A DNA stretch of 27,523 bases. It comes from an uncultured Bacilli bacterium. GTDB lineage: Bacteria; Bacillota_I; Bacilli_A; RF39; UBA660. The translations under genes were made by a program, and so were the position numbers. The stretch is taken from assembly GCA_934086775.1 (NCBI GenBank), contig CAKOIJ010000010.1:1-27523 (forward strand), read 5' to 3'. The notes beneath the pieces were generated by a model. It worked only from the letters and a program-made list of their open reading frames with translations. It was not told the DNA's origin and did not search any database. Below, piece after piece: positions 15,281 through 23,390 of the stretch. How positions within the stretch are numbered: the stretch's first letter is position 1; every line of letters begins with the position of its first letter.

Positions 15281-15799
15281 ATGTTAAATGTAGTTTTATA
15301 TGAACCAGAAATACCAGCAAACACTGGAAACATAATGAGAACATGTGTTGCAACAAATGCAAAATTACACCTAATAAAGCCACTAGGGTTTAGTTTAGAA
15401 GATAAATATGTAAAAAGATGCGGAGTTAACTATATTGATAAATGTAACTATACTGTCTATGAAAATATAGAAGACTTCTTTAATAAAAATAAAGGTAAAT
15501 ATTATTTTCTAACTAGATATGGAACAAAACCACATACTAGCTTTGATTATAGTAACAAAGAAGAAAATATTTATTTTGTCTTTGGAAAAGAAAGCACCGG
15601 TATTCCTTTAGATATATTAAAAGATCATTTAGATAACTGTGCTAGAATTCCAATGACAGATAATGTAAGAGCATTAAATGTAAGTAATTCAGTCGCTATA
15701 ATGATTTATGAAGCTTTAAGACAACAAGACTTTAATGACTTATTAAGATATGAGCCACATAAAGATAAAGAAATAATAAAAAACTATAAGGGAGAATAA
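15281..15799 (+). CDS. trmL: tRNA (cytidine/uridine-34-2'-O)-methyltransferase
   Basis: This SPOUT-class enzyme methylates the ribose of the wobble nucleotide in tRNA(Leu) isoacceptors using S-adenosylmethionine. The 172-residue product carries the family's blocks: VVLYEPEIPANTGNIMRTC at the N-terminus, FGKESTGIP in the middle, and the knotted SAM-binding C-terminus IPMTDNVRALNVSNSVAIMI. The length is typical for TrmL, which is essentially only the SPOUT domain. AAAGGAG precedes the ATG at a distance of nine bases. It follows pnp by 30 bases and shares an operon with the putative lipoprotein gene downstream. Confidence 0.94.
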   Translation: MLNVVLYEPEIPANTGNIMRTCVATNAKLHLIKPLGFSLEDKYVKRCGVNYIDKCNYTVYENIEDFFNKNKGKYYFLTRYGTKPHTSFDYSNKEENIYFVFGKESTGIPLDILKDHLDNCARIPMTDNVRALNVSNSVAIMIYEALRQQDFNDLLRYEPHKDKEIIKNYKGE

Positions 15800-16279
15800 A
15801 TGAAAAAATATATATTATTAATAGCATTACTACTTATTATAATATTATCTTGTTTTATAGATAAAAAACAAAAAGAAGAAAAATTTGAAGAAAAGATACT
15901 TTACAAGGTAAACTTTGAACTTGATGATAACTATAAAGAAACGTATAACTTTAATGGAAGAAAAATATACTTAGTAGGATTAAATAACTTTTTAGTAATT
16001 TATAATGGTCAAAATTTATCTATTACTGAAATTATAAATGAAAATAAATTAGAAGACTTTATTAATAGTTTGAAAGAAAATATAACTAAAAAGGAAATAT
16101 ATAAAGATGGTGGAACAATCATTTATAAGAATGAAAACAAAAGAATATCTAATAATAGTTTTACATTAATATTATGTAACAAAATATTAAAGAATAATAC
16201 TTATAACAATGATATATATTTTGGAAATATAGATATGGAGTTAAAGGAAGAATATTGTAAAGAGGAGTTTTACGATTAG
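15800..16279 (+). CDS. Putative lipoprotein of unknown function
   Basis: The ATG follows the trmL TAA directly, with GGGAG a few bases upstream inside trmL, so the genes are coupled. The 159-residue product starts MKK and has a hydrophobic stretch (residues 4-17) ending in ILSC18. This is a plausible though imperfect lipobox (Leu at -2), so it is probably a membrane-anchored, outward-facing lipoprotein. The rest is Lys/Asn/Glu-rich and mostly beta by appearance, with two more cysteines (CNK and EEYCKEE) near the C-terminus. I recognise no family. An uncleaved membrane anchor is the alternative. It ends in TAG, with no clear terminator. Confidence 0.6.
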   Translation: MKKYILLIALLLIIILSCFIDKKQKEEKFEEKILYKVNFELDDNYKETYNFNGRKIYLVGLNNFLVIYNGQNLSITEIINENKLEDFINSLKENITKKEIYKDGGTIIYKNENKRISNNSFTLILCNKILKNNTYNNDIYFGNIDMELKEEYCKEEFYD

Positions 16280-16495
16280 AAAGTCAAATATAAATGATAT
16301 TAAAAAATGTACTGTGAATACTTTTTATGAAAATATAAGTACTATTAATTTATATAAAAAGATTTTTAAAAACAAGAAGACTATAATGTCACTTGACTTA
16401 AACGAGTAAAGAATTAATTATGAAGTTGTCAACAAAAATATTATAGAATTATTAACTATAACTACCTAATAATAGAAGAATTTTAAATAAATAGG
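16280..16495 (+). other. AT-rich spacer with no convincing gene
   Basis: This stretch lies between the lipoprotein gene and the rplK promoter. A 44-codon open frame (16275-16406) follows an AGAGGAG sequence but would need an ATT start, and it resembles nothing I know. There are no strong hairpins. In many bacteria secE and nusG occupy this position before rplK; neither is here. Confidence 0.4.
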
Positions 16496-16524
16496 TTGAT
16501 ATTTACTAAAAAATGTGATAATAT
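16496..16524 (+). promoter_or_regulatory. rplK-rplA promoter
   Basis: TTGATA (16496-16501), a 17-base spacer and TAATAT (16519-16524), with an extended TGA just before the -10, form a strong promoter. The leader of about 107 bases includes a hairpin, AGTGG (16563-16567) with CCACT (16588-16592). This could be a site for L1 or L11 feedback, but I cannot match it to a known leader. Confidence 0.7.
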
Positions 16525-16637
16525 TTAACTCGAGTTATATATTTATTATATAGCAAAAAATAAGTGGAAGAGTTTTGGATTACTAAACCACTCGCGAAAA
16601 TAAACTTAAATAAAAATATTTATAGGAGGTGTTTTTC

Positions 16638-17231
16638 GTGGCAAAGAAAGTTACTAAAGTTGTAAAAATTCAAATTCCTGCTGGAAAAGCTACACCAGCT
16701 CCACCAGTTGGTACAATATTTGGACCTCTAGGAATTAACTTACAAGAATTTTGTACAAAATACAACGATGCAACTAGAGATAAAATGGGAGATATAATCC
16801 CTTGTGAAGTTACTGTTTATGAAGATAGAACATTTGACTTCGTACTAAAAACTCCACCAGCTGCAAGTTTACTAATTAAAGTTGCTGGATTATCTAAAGG
16901 TGGCGTTAAAGGTGCTAATGAAATAGTTGCTACTATAACTAAAGATCAGTTAAAACAAGTTGCTGAAATTAAGTTACCAGACTTAAATACAAATGATTTA
17001 AATCAAGCTATGAAAATAGTTGCAGGTACTGCAAGAAATATGGGAATAGCTGTTAAAGGACTTAACGATACTGAACTTGAAAATCAAGCTGAAGAAGCAA
17101 AAGAGGCTGAAGCTGAAATGGCTAAATTAGATGCTGAATTTGCTGAAATGGAAGCTGAGGCTAAAGCAAATGCTGATAAAGAAGTTCCAGAAGTAGAAAG
17201 TACTGAACAAAAAGCAGAAACAGAAGAATAA
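16638..17231 (+). CDS. rplK: 50S ribosomal protein L11 with acidic C-terminal extension
   Basis: L11 sits at the base of the stalk and is part of the GTPase-associated centre. The normal protein (about 141 residues) is seen as MAKKVTKVVKIQIPAGKATP, then PPVG, EFCTKYNDAT, VYEDRTFDFVLKTPPAASLL and GTARNMGIAVKG. The start is the GTG at 16638: AGGAGG lies eight bases upstream and MAKKV is the family N-terminus, so an in-frame GTG at 16629 inside the binding site is rejected. Two oddities stand out. Residues about 142-197 form an extra Ala/Glu-rich, highly acidic, probably helical tail. Also, the conserved PPVGPALG loop reads PPVGTIFG, with Thr at position 26 where Pro is usual; this loop contacts thiostrepton-type antibiotics in other species. 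Confidence 0.95.
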   Translation: MAKKVTKVVKIQIPAGKATPAPPVGTIFGPLGINLQEFCTKYNDATRDKMGDIIPCEVTVYEDRTFDFVLKTPPAASLLIKVAGLSKGGVKGANEIVATITKDQLKQVAEIKLPDLNTNDLNQAMKIVAGTARNMGIAVKGLNDTELENQAEEAKEAEAEMAKLDAEFAEMEAEAKANADKEVPEVESTEQKAETEE

Positions 17232-17289
17232 TAATTAAATAAAGTCGAGTAAGAAATAATCCAAATACCACATAAAGGAGGTAAAAATT

Positions 17290-17982
17290 ATGAAACGTCA
17301 TGGACGCTTATATGTGGAAGCTTCAAAAAGTGTAGATAAAGATAAACTTTATACACCAGAAGAAGCGGTTAAACTAGTAAAATCTCTTTCTAAAAGAAAA
17401 TTTGACGAAACTGTCGAAATCGCTATGAACTTAAATATTGATACAACTAAAAGTGATCAACAAGTAAGAAGTTCATTTACATTACCAAATGGTACAGGTA
17501 AAACTAAGAAAATATTAGTTGTTACTAAAACTAAGGCTGACGAAGCAAAAGAAGCTGGAGCAGATTATGTTGGTGATGAAGACATGATCGAAAAAATCGT
17601 TAAAGAGAACTGGTTTGATTTTGATACAATGGTAGCAACACCTGAAATGATGGTTAGTTTAGGTAAAATAGGTAAAATCCTAGGACCTAAAGGTTTAATG
17701 CCAAACCCAAAAACAGGAACAGTTACTGTTAACGTTAAAGACGCAATAGCTAACATTAGAAAAGGTATGGTAGAGTATAGAGCTGATTCTAATGGTAACG
17801 TACATGCTATAGTAGGTAAAGTTAGTTTTGATGAAGATAAATTAACTGAAAACTTAGTTGCTTTCATTAAAGAAGTAATTAAGAATAAACCTAGTGGAGT
17901 AAAAGGAACTTTTGTTAAGAACATAAGTATTTCTTCAACAATGGGACCTGGCGTAAAAATTGATTTAAATTTATTTAAATAA
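17290..17982 (+). CDS. rplA: 50S ribosomal protein L1
   Basis: L1 forms the mobile L1 stalk that moves deacylated tRNA out of the E site, and in many bacteria it represses its own operon. The 230-residue product has normal length and the expected motifs: MKRHGRLYVEASKSVDK, a split domain I, LGKIGKILGPKGLMPNPKTG (the L1 signature region), and KGTFVKNISISSTMGPGVKI at the end. AAAGGAGGT precedes the ATG. It lies 58 bases after rplK in the same transcript. The next promoter begins only 5 bases after its stop. Confidence 0.97.
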   Translation: MKRHGRLYVEASKSVDKDKLYTPEEAVKLVKSLSKRKFDETVEIAMNLNIDTTKSDQQVRSSFTLPNGTGKTKKILVVTKTKADEAKEAGADYVGDEDMIEKIVKENWFDFDTMVATPEMMVSLGKIGKILGPKGLMPNPKTGTVTVNVKDAIANIRKGMVEYRADSNGNVHAIVGKVSFDEDKLTENLVAFIKEVIKNKPSGVKGTFVKNISISSTMGPGVKIDLNLFK

Positions 17983-17986
17983 GGTA

Positions 17987-18015
17987 TTTACAAAATTGGG
18001 TTTTTGTAGTAAAAT
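17987..18015 (+). promoter_or_regulatory. rplJ-rplL promoter
   Basis: TTTACA (17987-17992), a 17-base spacer and TAAAAT (18010-18015) place the start near 18022, just ahead of the L10 leader structure. Confidence 0.7.
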
Positions 18016-18029
18016 ACTTTACATGAGTT

Positions 18030-18102
18030 CGCCGTAGACAGTAGGTAACTAATAAATCCTACCGAGGAAAACTAAACTTTTAAAGAAGTTTTCCTTGTAC
18101 GG
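18030..18102 (+). ncRNA. L10 leader (rplJ leader RNA)
   Basis: The sequence has the conserved elements of the ribosomal L10 leader. These are CGCCGTAGACAGTAGGTAAC (18030-18049), then CCTACCGAGGAAAAC, and after a variable loop GTTTTCCTTGTACGG (18088-18102), with CCGT closing on ACGG. Free L10(L12)4 binds this fold and represses rplJL. Here the last arm also forms the left half of a terminator (18086-18114), so binding and termination compete for the same bases, as in the attenuation described for Bacillus subtilis rplJL. Confidence 0.88.
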
Positions 18103-18114
18103 AAAACTTTTTAT
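18086..18114 (+). terminator. Attenuator terminator in the rplJ leader
   Basis: AAGTTTTCC (18086-18094) pairs perfectly with GGAAAACTT (18101-18109), followed by T residues. Its left arm is needed for the main L10 leader stem, so the two structures exclude one another. It lies before the rplJ ribosome binding site. Confidence 0.75.
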
Positions 18115-18136
18115 TAATATTATGAGGAGGAAAAGA

Positions 18137-18640
18137 ATGGCAAGCGAAAAGAATCTTAAACTAAAAAAAGACCTTGTAAGTGAAATTAATTCTAAGGTAG
18201 AAAATGCTAGTACTGTATTATTAGTAGACTATCAAGGAATGACTGTGTCAGAACTTAACGATCTTAGACAAAGTTTAAAAAACGCCGGTAGTGATTTAAA
18301 AGTATATAAAAATACTTTAGCATCACTTGCATTTAAAGATAATGGAATCAAATTAGATGATTACATGACTGGTCCTAATGCTTACATTTTTAGTAAAGAC
18401 ATCATTGAACCTATTAAAATAGTTAGTGAAGTAGCTAAGAAAAATGAAAACTTAACTATCAAAGCTGGTTACATTAATGGTGAATTTGCTGATACTAAAG
18501 TAATTGCTGAATATGCAAGTATTCCAAGTTATGAAGGACTTCTTACAATGTTTGCTGGTGGCTTAATTGAACACGTAAGAAACTTAAGTATTGCACTTAA
18601 CTTATATGCCGAAAAATTAGAGAATGGAGGAAATGAATAA
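18137..18640 (+). CDS. rplJ: 50S ribosomal protein L10
   Basis: L10 anchors the L7/L12 dimers to the ribosomal stalk. The 167-residue product begins MASEKNLKLKKDLVSEINSK and contains LLVDYQGMTVSELNDLR, YKNTLASLAF and MTGPNAYIF. The C-terminal helix that holds L12 follows. I chose the ATG at 18137 because GAGGAGG lies 6-7 bases upstream. An in-frame TTG at 18095 would begin inside the leader structure. The stop overlaps the rplL start by one base (TAATG), the usual coupling between the two. Expression is controlled by the upstream L10 leader and attenuator. Confidence 0.97.
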   Translation: MASEKNLKLKKDLVSEINSKVENASTVLLVDYQGMTVSELNDLRQSLKNAGSDLKVYKNTLASLAFKDNGIKLDDYMTGPNAYIFSKDIIEPIKIVSEVAKKNENLTIKAGYINGEFADTKVIAEYASIPSYEGLLTMFAGGLIEHVRNLSIALNLYAEKLENGGNE

Positions 18641-19008
18641 TGGCAAAAATTGAAAACAAAGATATTATCGAAGCAATTAAAGAAAAAACTATTCTTGAAG
18701 TTAAAGAATTAGTTGATATGATGAAAGAAGAATTTGGAGTAGATCCAAGTGCGGTTGCAGTTGCTGCTGCTCCTGCTGCTACAAGTGAAGACGAAGGAGA
18801 TGTAACAAAAACTGTTGTATTAACAGCTGCTGGTGCTCAAAAATTACAAGTAATTAAAGTAATCAGAGAAATCACTGGTCTTGGTCTAAAAGAAGCTAAA
18901 GATTTAGCAGATAACGGTGGTAATATTAAAGAAAACGTTTCTATGGATGAAGCTAATGAATTAAAAGCTAAATTCGAAGAAGCTGGCGCTACTATCGAAC
19001 TTAAATAA
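18640..19008 (+). CDS. rplL: 50S ribosomal protein L7/L12
   Basis: L7/L12 forms the flexible stalk that recruits translation factors. The 122-residue product shows the N-terminal dimerisation and L10-binding helices (IIEAIKEKTILEVKELVDMM), an Ala-rich hinge (about residues 38-55) and the globular domain with VIKVIREITGLGLKEAKDL, the factor-binding surface, ending FEEAGATIELK. Length and motifs are normal. GGAGG in the end of rplJ serves as ribosome binding site. A terminator follows 8 bases after the stop. Confidence 0.98.
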   Translation: MAKIENKDIIEAIKEKTILEVKELVDMMKEEFGVDPSAVAVAAAPAATSEDEGDVTKTVVLTAAGAQKLQVIKVIREITGLGLKEAKDLADNGGNIKENVSMDEANELKAKFEEAGATIELK

Positions 19009-19016
19009 GTAAAAAT

Positions 19017-19045
19017 AAGGCCTTTATTATAACAAAGGCTTTTTT
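19017..19045 (+). terminator. rplL terminator
   Basis: AAGGCCTTT (19017-19025) pairs with AAAGGCTT (19034-19041), with one bulged G, followed by a T run. It separates the stalk genes from the methyltransferase gene, perhaps incompletely, since no promoter is clear between the hairpin and 19073. Confidence 0.75.
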
Positions 19046-19072
19046 GCGTTTATATTGAAAGGAGAGTTAATT

Positions 19073-19660
19073 ATGGAACACTATTTTACTAATAACGAAA
19101 ATTTAAAAAGCTGCTTTAGAAAAATAAGTTATTCATATATGAACTCTTCTTTTATTTTTACCAGTGATTTAGGAGTATTTTCAAAAAATAAAGTTGACTA
19201 TGGAAGTAAAGTACTAGTAGAGACTATATTAAAAGATAACTTTACTAATAAAAAAATATTAGATGTTGGATGTGGATATGGTTTTATAGGAATTGTTTTA
19301 TCGAAAATAACAAACAGTTATGTAGATATGATAGACATAAATAAAAGAGCAGTTCATTTAAGCTTGATGAATATAGAAAATAATCAAGTACAAGCAAGGG
19401 CTTTTATAAGTGATGCTTATGAAAGTGTAAAAGGGACCTATGACTATATTGTAACAAATCCACCTATAAGAGCTGGTAAACAAAAAGTACTAGAAGTACT
19501 TTTAAATGCAAAAGAATATTTAAATGACAATGGAATCTTATACTATGTTATAAGAAAAGATCAAGGAGCAATCAGTATAAGTGAGAAGTTAAAAAGTACA
19601 TATAAAATAGAACTATTAAAAAAAGATAAAGGTTTTTATGTATATAAAGCAACTTTTTAA
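19073..19660 (+). CDS. RsmC/YbxB-type class I methyltransferase
   Basis: The 195-residue protein is a SAM-dependent methyltransferase. KILDVGCGYGFIGIVLSK (about residues 61-78) is motif I, and YIVTNPPIRAGKQKV contains the NPPI tetrad (residues 129-132) typical of enzymes that methylate the exocyclic amine of guanine in rRNA (RsmC/RlmG group). Its position between rplL and rpoB matches ybxB in Bacillus subtilis. The RNA substrate is probably 16S rRNA but is not proven by the sequence. It is a single-domain form, about half the length of proteobacterial RsmC. The ATG at 19073 is chosen since AAAGGAG lies upstream; an in-frame ATG at 19055 would sit within that site. Confidence 0.88.
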   Translation: MEHYFTNNENLKSCFRKISYSYMNSSFIFTSDLGVFSKNKVDYGSKVLVETILKDNFTNKKILDVGCGYGFIGIVLSKITNSYVDMIDINKRAVHLSLMNIENNQVQARAFISDAYESVKGTYDYIVTNPPIRAGKQKVLEVLLNAKEYLNDNGILYYVIRKDQGAISISEKLKSTYKIELLKKDKGFYVYKATF

Positions 19661-19688
19661 AATAAAAGAGTTTAAAGTGGTTGACTTC

Positions 19689-19717
19689 TTGACAAAAATA
19701 AAGTAAAATTATAAATT
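19689..19717 (+). promoter_or_regulatory. rpoBC promoter
   Basis: TTGACA (19689-19694), a 17-base spacer and TAAATT (19712-19717) lie between the methyltransferase gene and rpoB. A start near 19724 would give a leader of about 55 bases. Confidence 0.65.
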
Positions 19718-19778
19718 GCGATACATGTAATTTCTTACTGTAATGTGTTTTAAATCTATGGAAATTGGGGTGACTAAT

Positions 19779-22700
19779 TTGGCTTACAAAGTTGAAAAAT
19801 TTGGTACAAAAAGAGAAAGAAGAAATTTCTCACAATTAAGAAACAGATTTGAACTTTCAAACTTACTTGAAATTCAAAAAGATTCGTTTCAAAAATTTTT
19901 AGATGAAGGAATAAGAGAGGTATTTGATGACATTTTTCCGGTGGAGAGTTTCAGCGGAAGTTTATCACTTGAATTTGGTGACTATACACTAGAAAAACCA
20001 AGGTATAGTGTAACTGAATCAAAAGAAAGACGCGTTACTTATGCTGCACCACTTAAAGTTAAAGCAAGACTTTTTATTAATGAAACTGGTGAAGTAAAGG
20101 AACAAGAAGTCTTTTTAGGTGACATTCCATTAATGACAGAAAATGCTTCATTTATTGTTAATGGGGTAGAAAGAGTTATTAACTGTCAACTTGTTCGTTC
20201 TCCTTCTATTTATTTCAAACAAGAAATAGATAAAAATGGACGTAATATTATTACAAATGAAGTAATACCTAGCAAGGGTACATGGCTTGAATATGAACTA
20301 GATGCTAGAAATATTTTCTATGTAAGAATAGATAGAACTAGAAAAGTGACTATAACTACATTCTTGAGAGCTTTAGGTTTATCTAGTGATGAAGATATTC
20401 TAAAAGTATTTGGTGAGGATGAGATACTACTTAATACTTTAGAAAAAGATTCTACTAAGAATACAGATGAGGCTTTAATAGAAATATATGAAAAATTAAG
20501 GCCAGGGGAACCTGCAACCCTTGATTCTTCTAAAAACCAATTAATAACTAGATTCTTTGATAAATTCAGATATGATTTAGCTAAAGTGGGTAGATACAAA
20601 TTTAATAAAAAATTAAATGTAATGGATAGATTATTAAATAATCGTATTGGTGAAGATATTACTTTCAATGGTAAAACATATGTTAAAAAGGGAGATTTAA
20701 TTACAAAAGAAATCCTTGAAGAATTAAAACCTGTCTTTGCTTCTGGATATGGAGTACATGAAGTTAAAATCAATGAAGAATTAGATACATATAATAAAGT
20801 ACAAGAAGTACTAGTATATGCAAATGATGGAAGTGATAGACTTCTAAAAGTTATAGGTAATGATCAAACTATCGATACTAAGCGTTTAACTATTAGTGAT
20901 ATCTATGCATCTATTTCATACTATATAAATCTTCACTATGGAGTAGGTAACTATGACGAAATAGATCATTTAGCAAATAGACGTGTTAGACAAGGTGGAG
21001 AATTAATTCAAAATCAATTTAGAGTTGGTATAGCAAGAATGGAAAGAGTTATTCGTGAAAGAATGACTACACAAGATATAGATACAGTAACACCTAAAAC
21101 ACTAATCAATATTAGACCTGTTACTGCTGCATTAAAAGAATTTTTTGGTAGTAGCCAGTTATCTAAATTCATGGATCAAATTAACCCTCTAGCTGAGTTA
21201 TATGATAAACGTAAATTATCAGCTCTAGGACCTGGTGGTTTATCTAGAGATCGTGCTGGCATGGAAGTTAGAGACGTTAACTCATCTCACTATGGTAGAA
21301 TATGTCCAGTAGAAACACCAGAAGGACAAAACATAGGACTTATTACAAGTTTAGCAGGATATGCAAAACTAGATGAATATGGATTTATTATGACTCCATA
21401 TAGAAAAGTAGAAAATGGAAAATTAACAGATGAAGTAGTATATATGACTGCTGATGAAGAAGAAAACTATTATATTTGTCCAGCAACTATATTAATTAAT
21501 AGTAAAAATGAAATAGAAGAGGATGTAGTACCTGTTAGATTTAATAGAGATAACTTAATGGTTGATAAATTAAAAGTTGATTATAGTGATGTTTCACCAA
21601 GTCAAATAGTATCAATTACTACAAGTATGATACCATTTTTGGAACATGATGATGCCAACCGTGCACTTATGGGTGCCAACATGCAACGTCAAGCAGTACC
21701 TTTAATGGTTACAGAAGCCCCAATTGTTGGTACAGGAGTTGAATACTATGCAGCAAAAGATTCTGGTTCTGTTATGAAGAGTACTATTGATGGAGTAGTA
21801 GACTATGTTGATTCTAAAAAGATAATTATAAAAAATAGTAAACAAAAAGAAGAATATACTCTTATGACATTTGAAAGAAGTAATGCAGAAACATGTTATA
21901 CACAAAGACCAATAGTACACAAGGGTGATGAAGTAAAAGTCGGAGATATGATAGCTGATGGACCAAGTTCAAATGGTGGTGAAATATCTCTAGGTAAAAA
22001 CTTAACTGTTGCTTTCATGACATATAATGGCTATAACTATGAAGATGCTGTTATATTAAATGAAAGAATAGTAAAAGATGATGTACTAACAAGTGTACAT
22101 GTTGAAATGCTTGAAATAGAAGCAAGAGATACTAAACTAGGACCTGAAGAGTTTACTCGTGATATACCTAATGTAAGTGAAGAAGCTAGAAAAAATCTTG
22201 ACGAAGATGGTATTATTAGAATAGGTACAGAAGTAAAAGAAAACGACATTTTAGTTGGTAAAATAACACCAAAAGGTGTACAAGAATTAACTAGTGAAGA
22301 GAAGTTATTACATGCAATATTTGGTGAAAAAACTCGTGAAGTAAGAGATACTTCACTTAGAGTACCTCATGGAAGTGCAGGTATTGTACATGATGTTCAA
22401 ATATTTACTAAAGATAATTCAGATGAACTTCCTTCAGGAGTTACTAAAATAATTAGAATATACTTAATTAAGAAAAGAAAAATGCAAGTTGGAGACAAAA
22501 TGAGTGGAAGACACGGTAATAAAGGTGTAGTAAGTTTAGTTCTTCCAGAAGAAGATATGCCTTATTTACCAGATGGTAGAACAGTAGATGTAATACTAAA
22601 CCCATTAGGTGTTCCATCTCGTATGAACCTAGGACAAATACTTGAAGTTCATTTGGGTATGGCTGCAAAAACATTAGGAGTACATATTGCAACACCTGTA

Positions 22701-23390
22701 TTCGACAGTGCTACTGAAAAAGACATTGAAGCTATGACTAAAGAAGCAGGACTTGATAGTGATTATAAAACATGGCTTTATGATGGACGTACAGGAGAAA
22801 AATTCCATAAAAGAGTTAATGTTGGTGTCATGTATATGATTAAGCTTAACCACATGGTTGATGATAAAATGCATGCACGTTCGACAGGGCCATATAGCCT
22901 AGTAACACAACAACCTTTAGGTGGTAAAGCTCAGTTCGGTGGTCAAAGATTTGGTGAAATGGAAGTATGGGCACTATATGCATATGGTGCAGCTCACATT
23001 CTTCAAGAAGTTTTAACTATAAAATCAGATGACGTAGTAGGAAGAGTAAAAGTATATGAACAACTTGTAAAAGGAGAGGCTGTAGATCAAGCAGGAGTAC
23101 CTGAAAGCTTTAGAGTATTAATTAAAGAATTCCAAGCACTAGGACTAGATATATCTGTATTAACAGAAGATGGACTTAAAGATTTAAAAGAACTTGAAAA
23201 TATAGAAGAAGCAGAAGAAAATCCTATAACTATTGAAGAAGTTGATACAAATAATAATGATAAAGAAGAAGAAATAGTAAGTACTATAAGTGATGAAGAA
23301 GAGATGGATGAAGAAAATTACTTTGATGATGACATAGAAAGTGATGACTTCGATTTAGAAGAAATGGATGATATGGAGGGTGAACTATAA
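19779..23390 (+). CDS. rpoB: RNA polymerase beta subunit
   Basis: RpoB forms one side of the RNA polymerase active-site cleft. Conserved blocks are FSQLRNRFELSNLLEIQKDS, the rifampicin pocket (FFGSSQLSKFMDQINPLAEL, then YDKRKLSALGPGGLSRDRAG), HYGRICPVETPEGQNIGLI, and the C-terminal GGKAQFGGQRFGEMEVWALY. I chose the TTG at 19779: GGGGTGA (19767-19773) lies five bases before it and the family starts MAYKV. An in-frame GTG at 19743 and ATG at 19758 lack a binding site. The product is then 1203 residues, normal for Firmicutes. Residue 476, equivalent to Escherichia coli His526, is Asp, a change known to give rifampicin resistance. The last 75 or so residues are an acidic Asp/Glu tail. Its stop overlaps the rpoC start. 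Confidence 0.97.
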   Translation: MAYKVEKFGTKRERRNFSQLRNRFELSNLLEIQKDSFQKFLDEGIREVFDDIFPVESFSGSLSLEFGDYTLEKPRYSVTESKERRVTYAAPLKVKARLFINETGEVKEQEVFLGDIPLMTENASFIVNGVERVINCQLVRSPSIYFKQEIDKNGRNIITNEVIPSKGTWLEYELDARNIFYVRIDRTRKVTITTFLRALGLSSDEDILKVFGEDEILLNTLEKDSTKNTDEALIEIYEKLRPGEPATLDSSKNQLITRFFDKFRYDLAKVGRYKFNKKLNVMDRLLNNRIGEDITFNGKTYVKKGDLITKEILEELKPVFASGYGVHEVKINEELDTYNKVQEVLVYANDGSDRLLKVIGNDQTIDTKRLTISDIYASISYYINLHYGVGNYDEIDHLANRRVRQGGELIQNQFRVGIARMERVIRERMTTQDIDTVTPKTLINIRPVTAALKEFFGSSQLSKFMDQINPLAELYDKRKLSALGPGGLSRDRAGMEVRDVNSSHYGRICPVETPEGQNIGLITSLAGYAKLDEYGFIMTPYRKVENGKLTDEVVYMTADEEENYYICPATILINSKNEIEEDVVPVRFNRDNLMVDKLKVDYSDVSPSQIVSITTSMIPFLEHDDANRALMGANMQRQAVPLMVTEAPIVGTGVEYYAAKDSGSVMKSTIDGVVDYVDSKKIIIKNSKQKEEYTLMTFERSNAETCYTQRPIVHKGDEVKVGDMIADGPSSNGGEISLGKNLTVAFMTYNGYNYEDAVILNERIVKDDVLTSVHVEMLEIEARDTKLGPEEFTRDIPNVSEEARKNLDEDGIIRIGTEVKENDILVGKITPKGVQELTSEEKLLHAIFGEKTREVRDTSLRVPHGSAGIVHDVQIFTKDNSDELPSGVTKIIRIYLIKKRKMQVGDKMSGRHGNKGVVSLVLPEEDMPYLPDGRTVDVILNPLGVPSRMNLGQILEVHLGMAAKTLGVHIATPVFDSATEKDIEAMTKEAGLDSDYKTWLYDGRTGEKFHKRVNVGVMYMIKLNHMVDDKMHARSTGPYSLVTQQPLGGKAQFGGQRFGEMEVWALYAYGAAHILQEVLTIKSDDVVGRVKVYEQLVKGEAVDQAGVPESFRVLIKEFQALGLDISVLTEDGLKDLKELENIEEAEENPITIEEVDTNNNDKEEEIVSTISDEEEMDEENYFDDDIESDDFDLEEMDDMEGEL

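Noticed and set aside
16275..16409. Possible 44-codon gene after AGAGGAG
   Set aside because: It would need an ATT start, resembles no family, and the AGAGGAG lies in the last codons of the lipoprotein gene where purine runs are common.
19743..19778. Longer rpoB starting at GTG 19743 or ATG 19758
   Set aside because: No ribosome binding site precedes either, while GGGGTGA stands five bases before the TTG at 19779 and the family begins with MAYKV-like residues.
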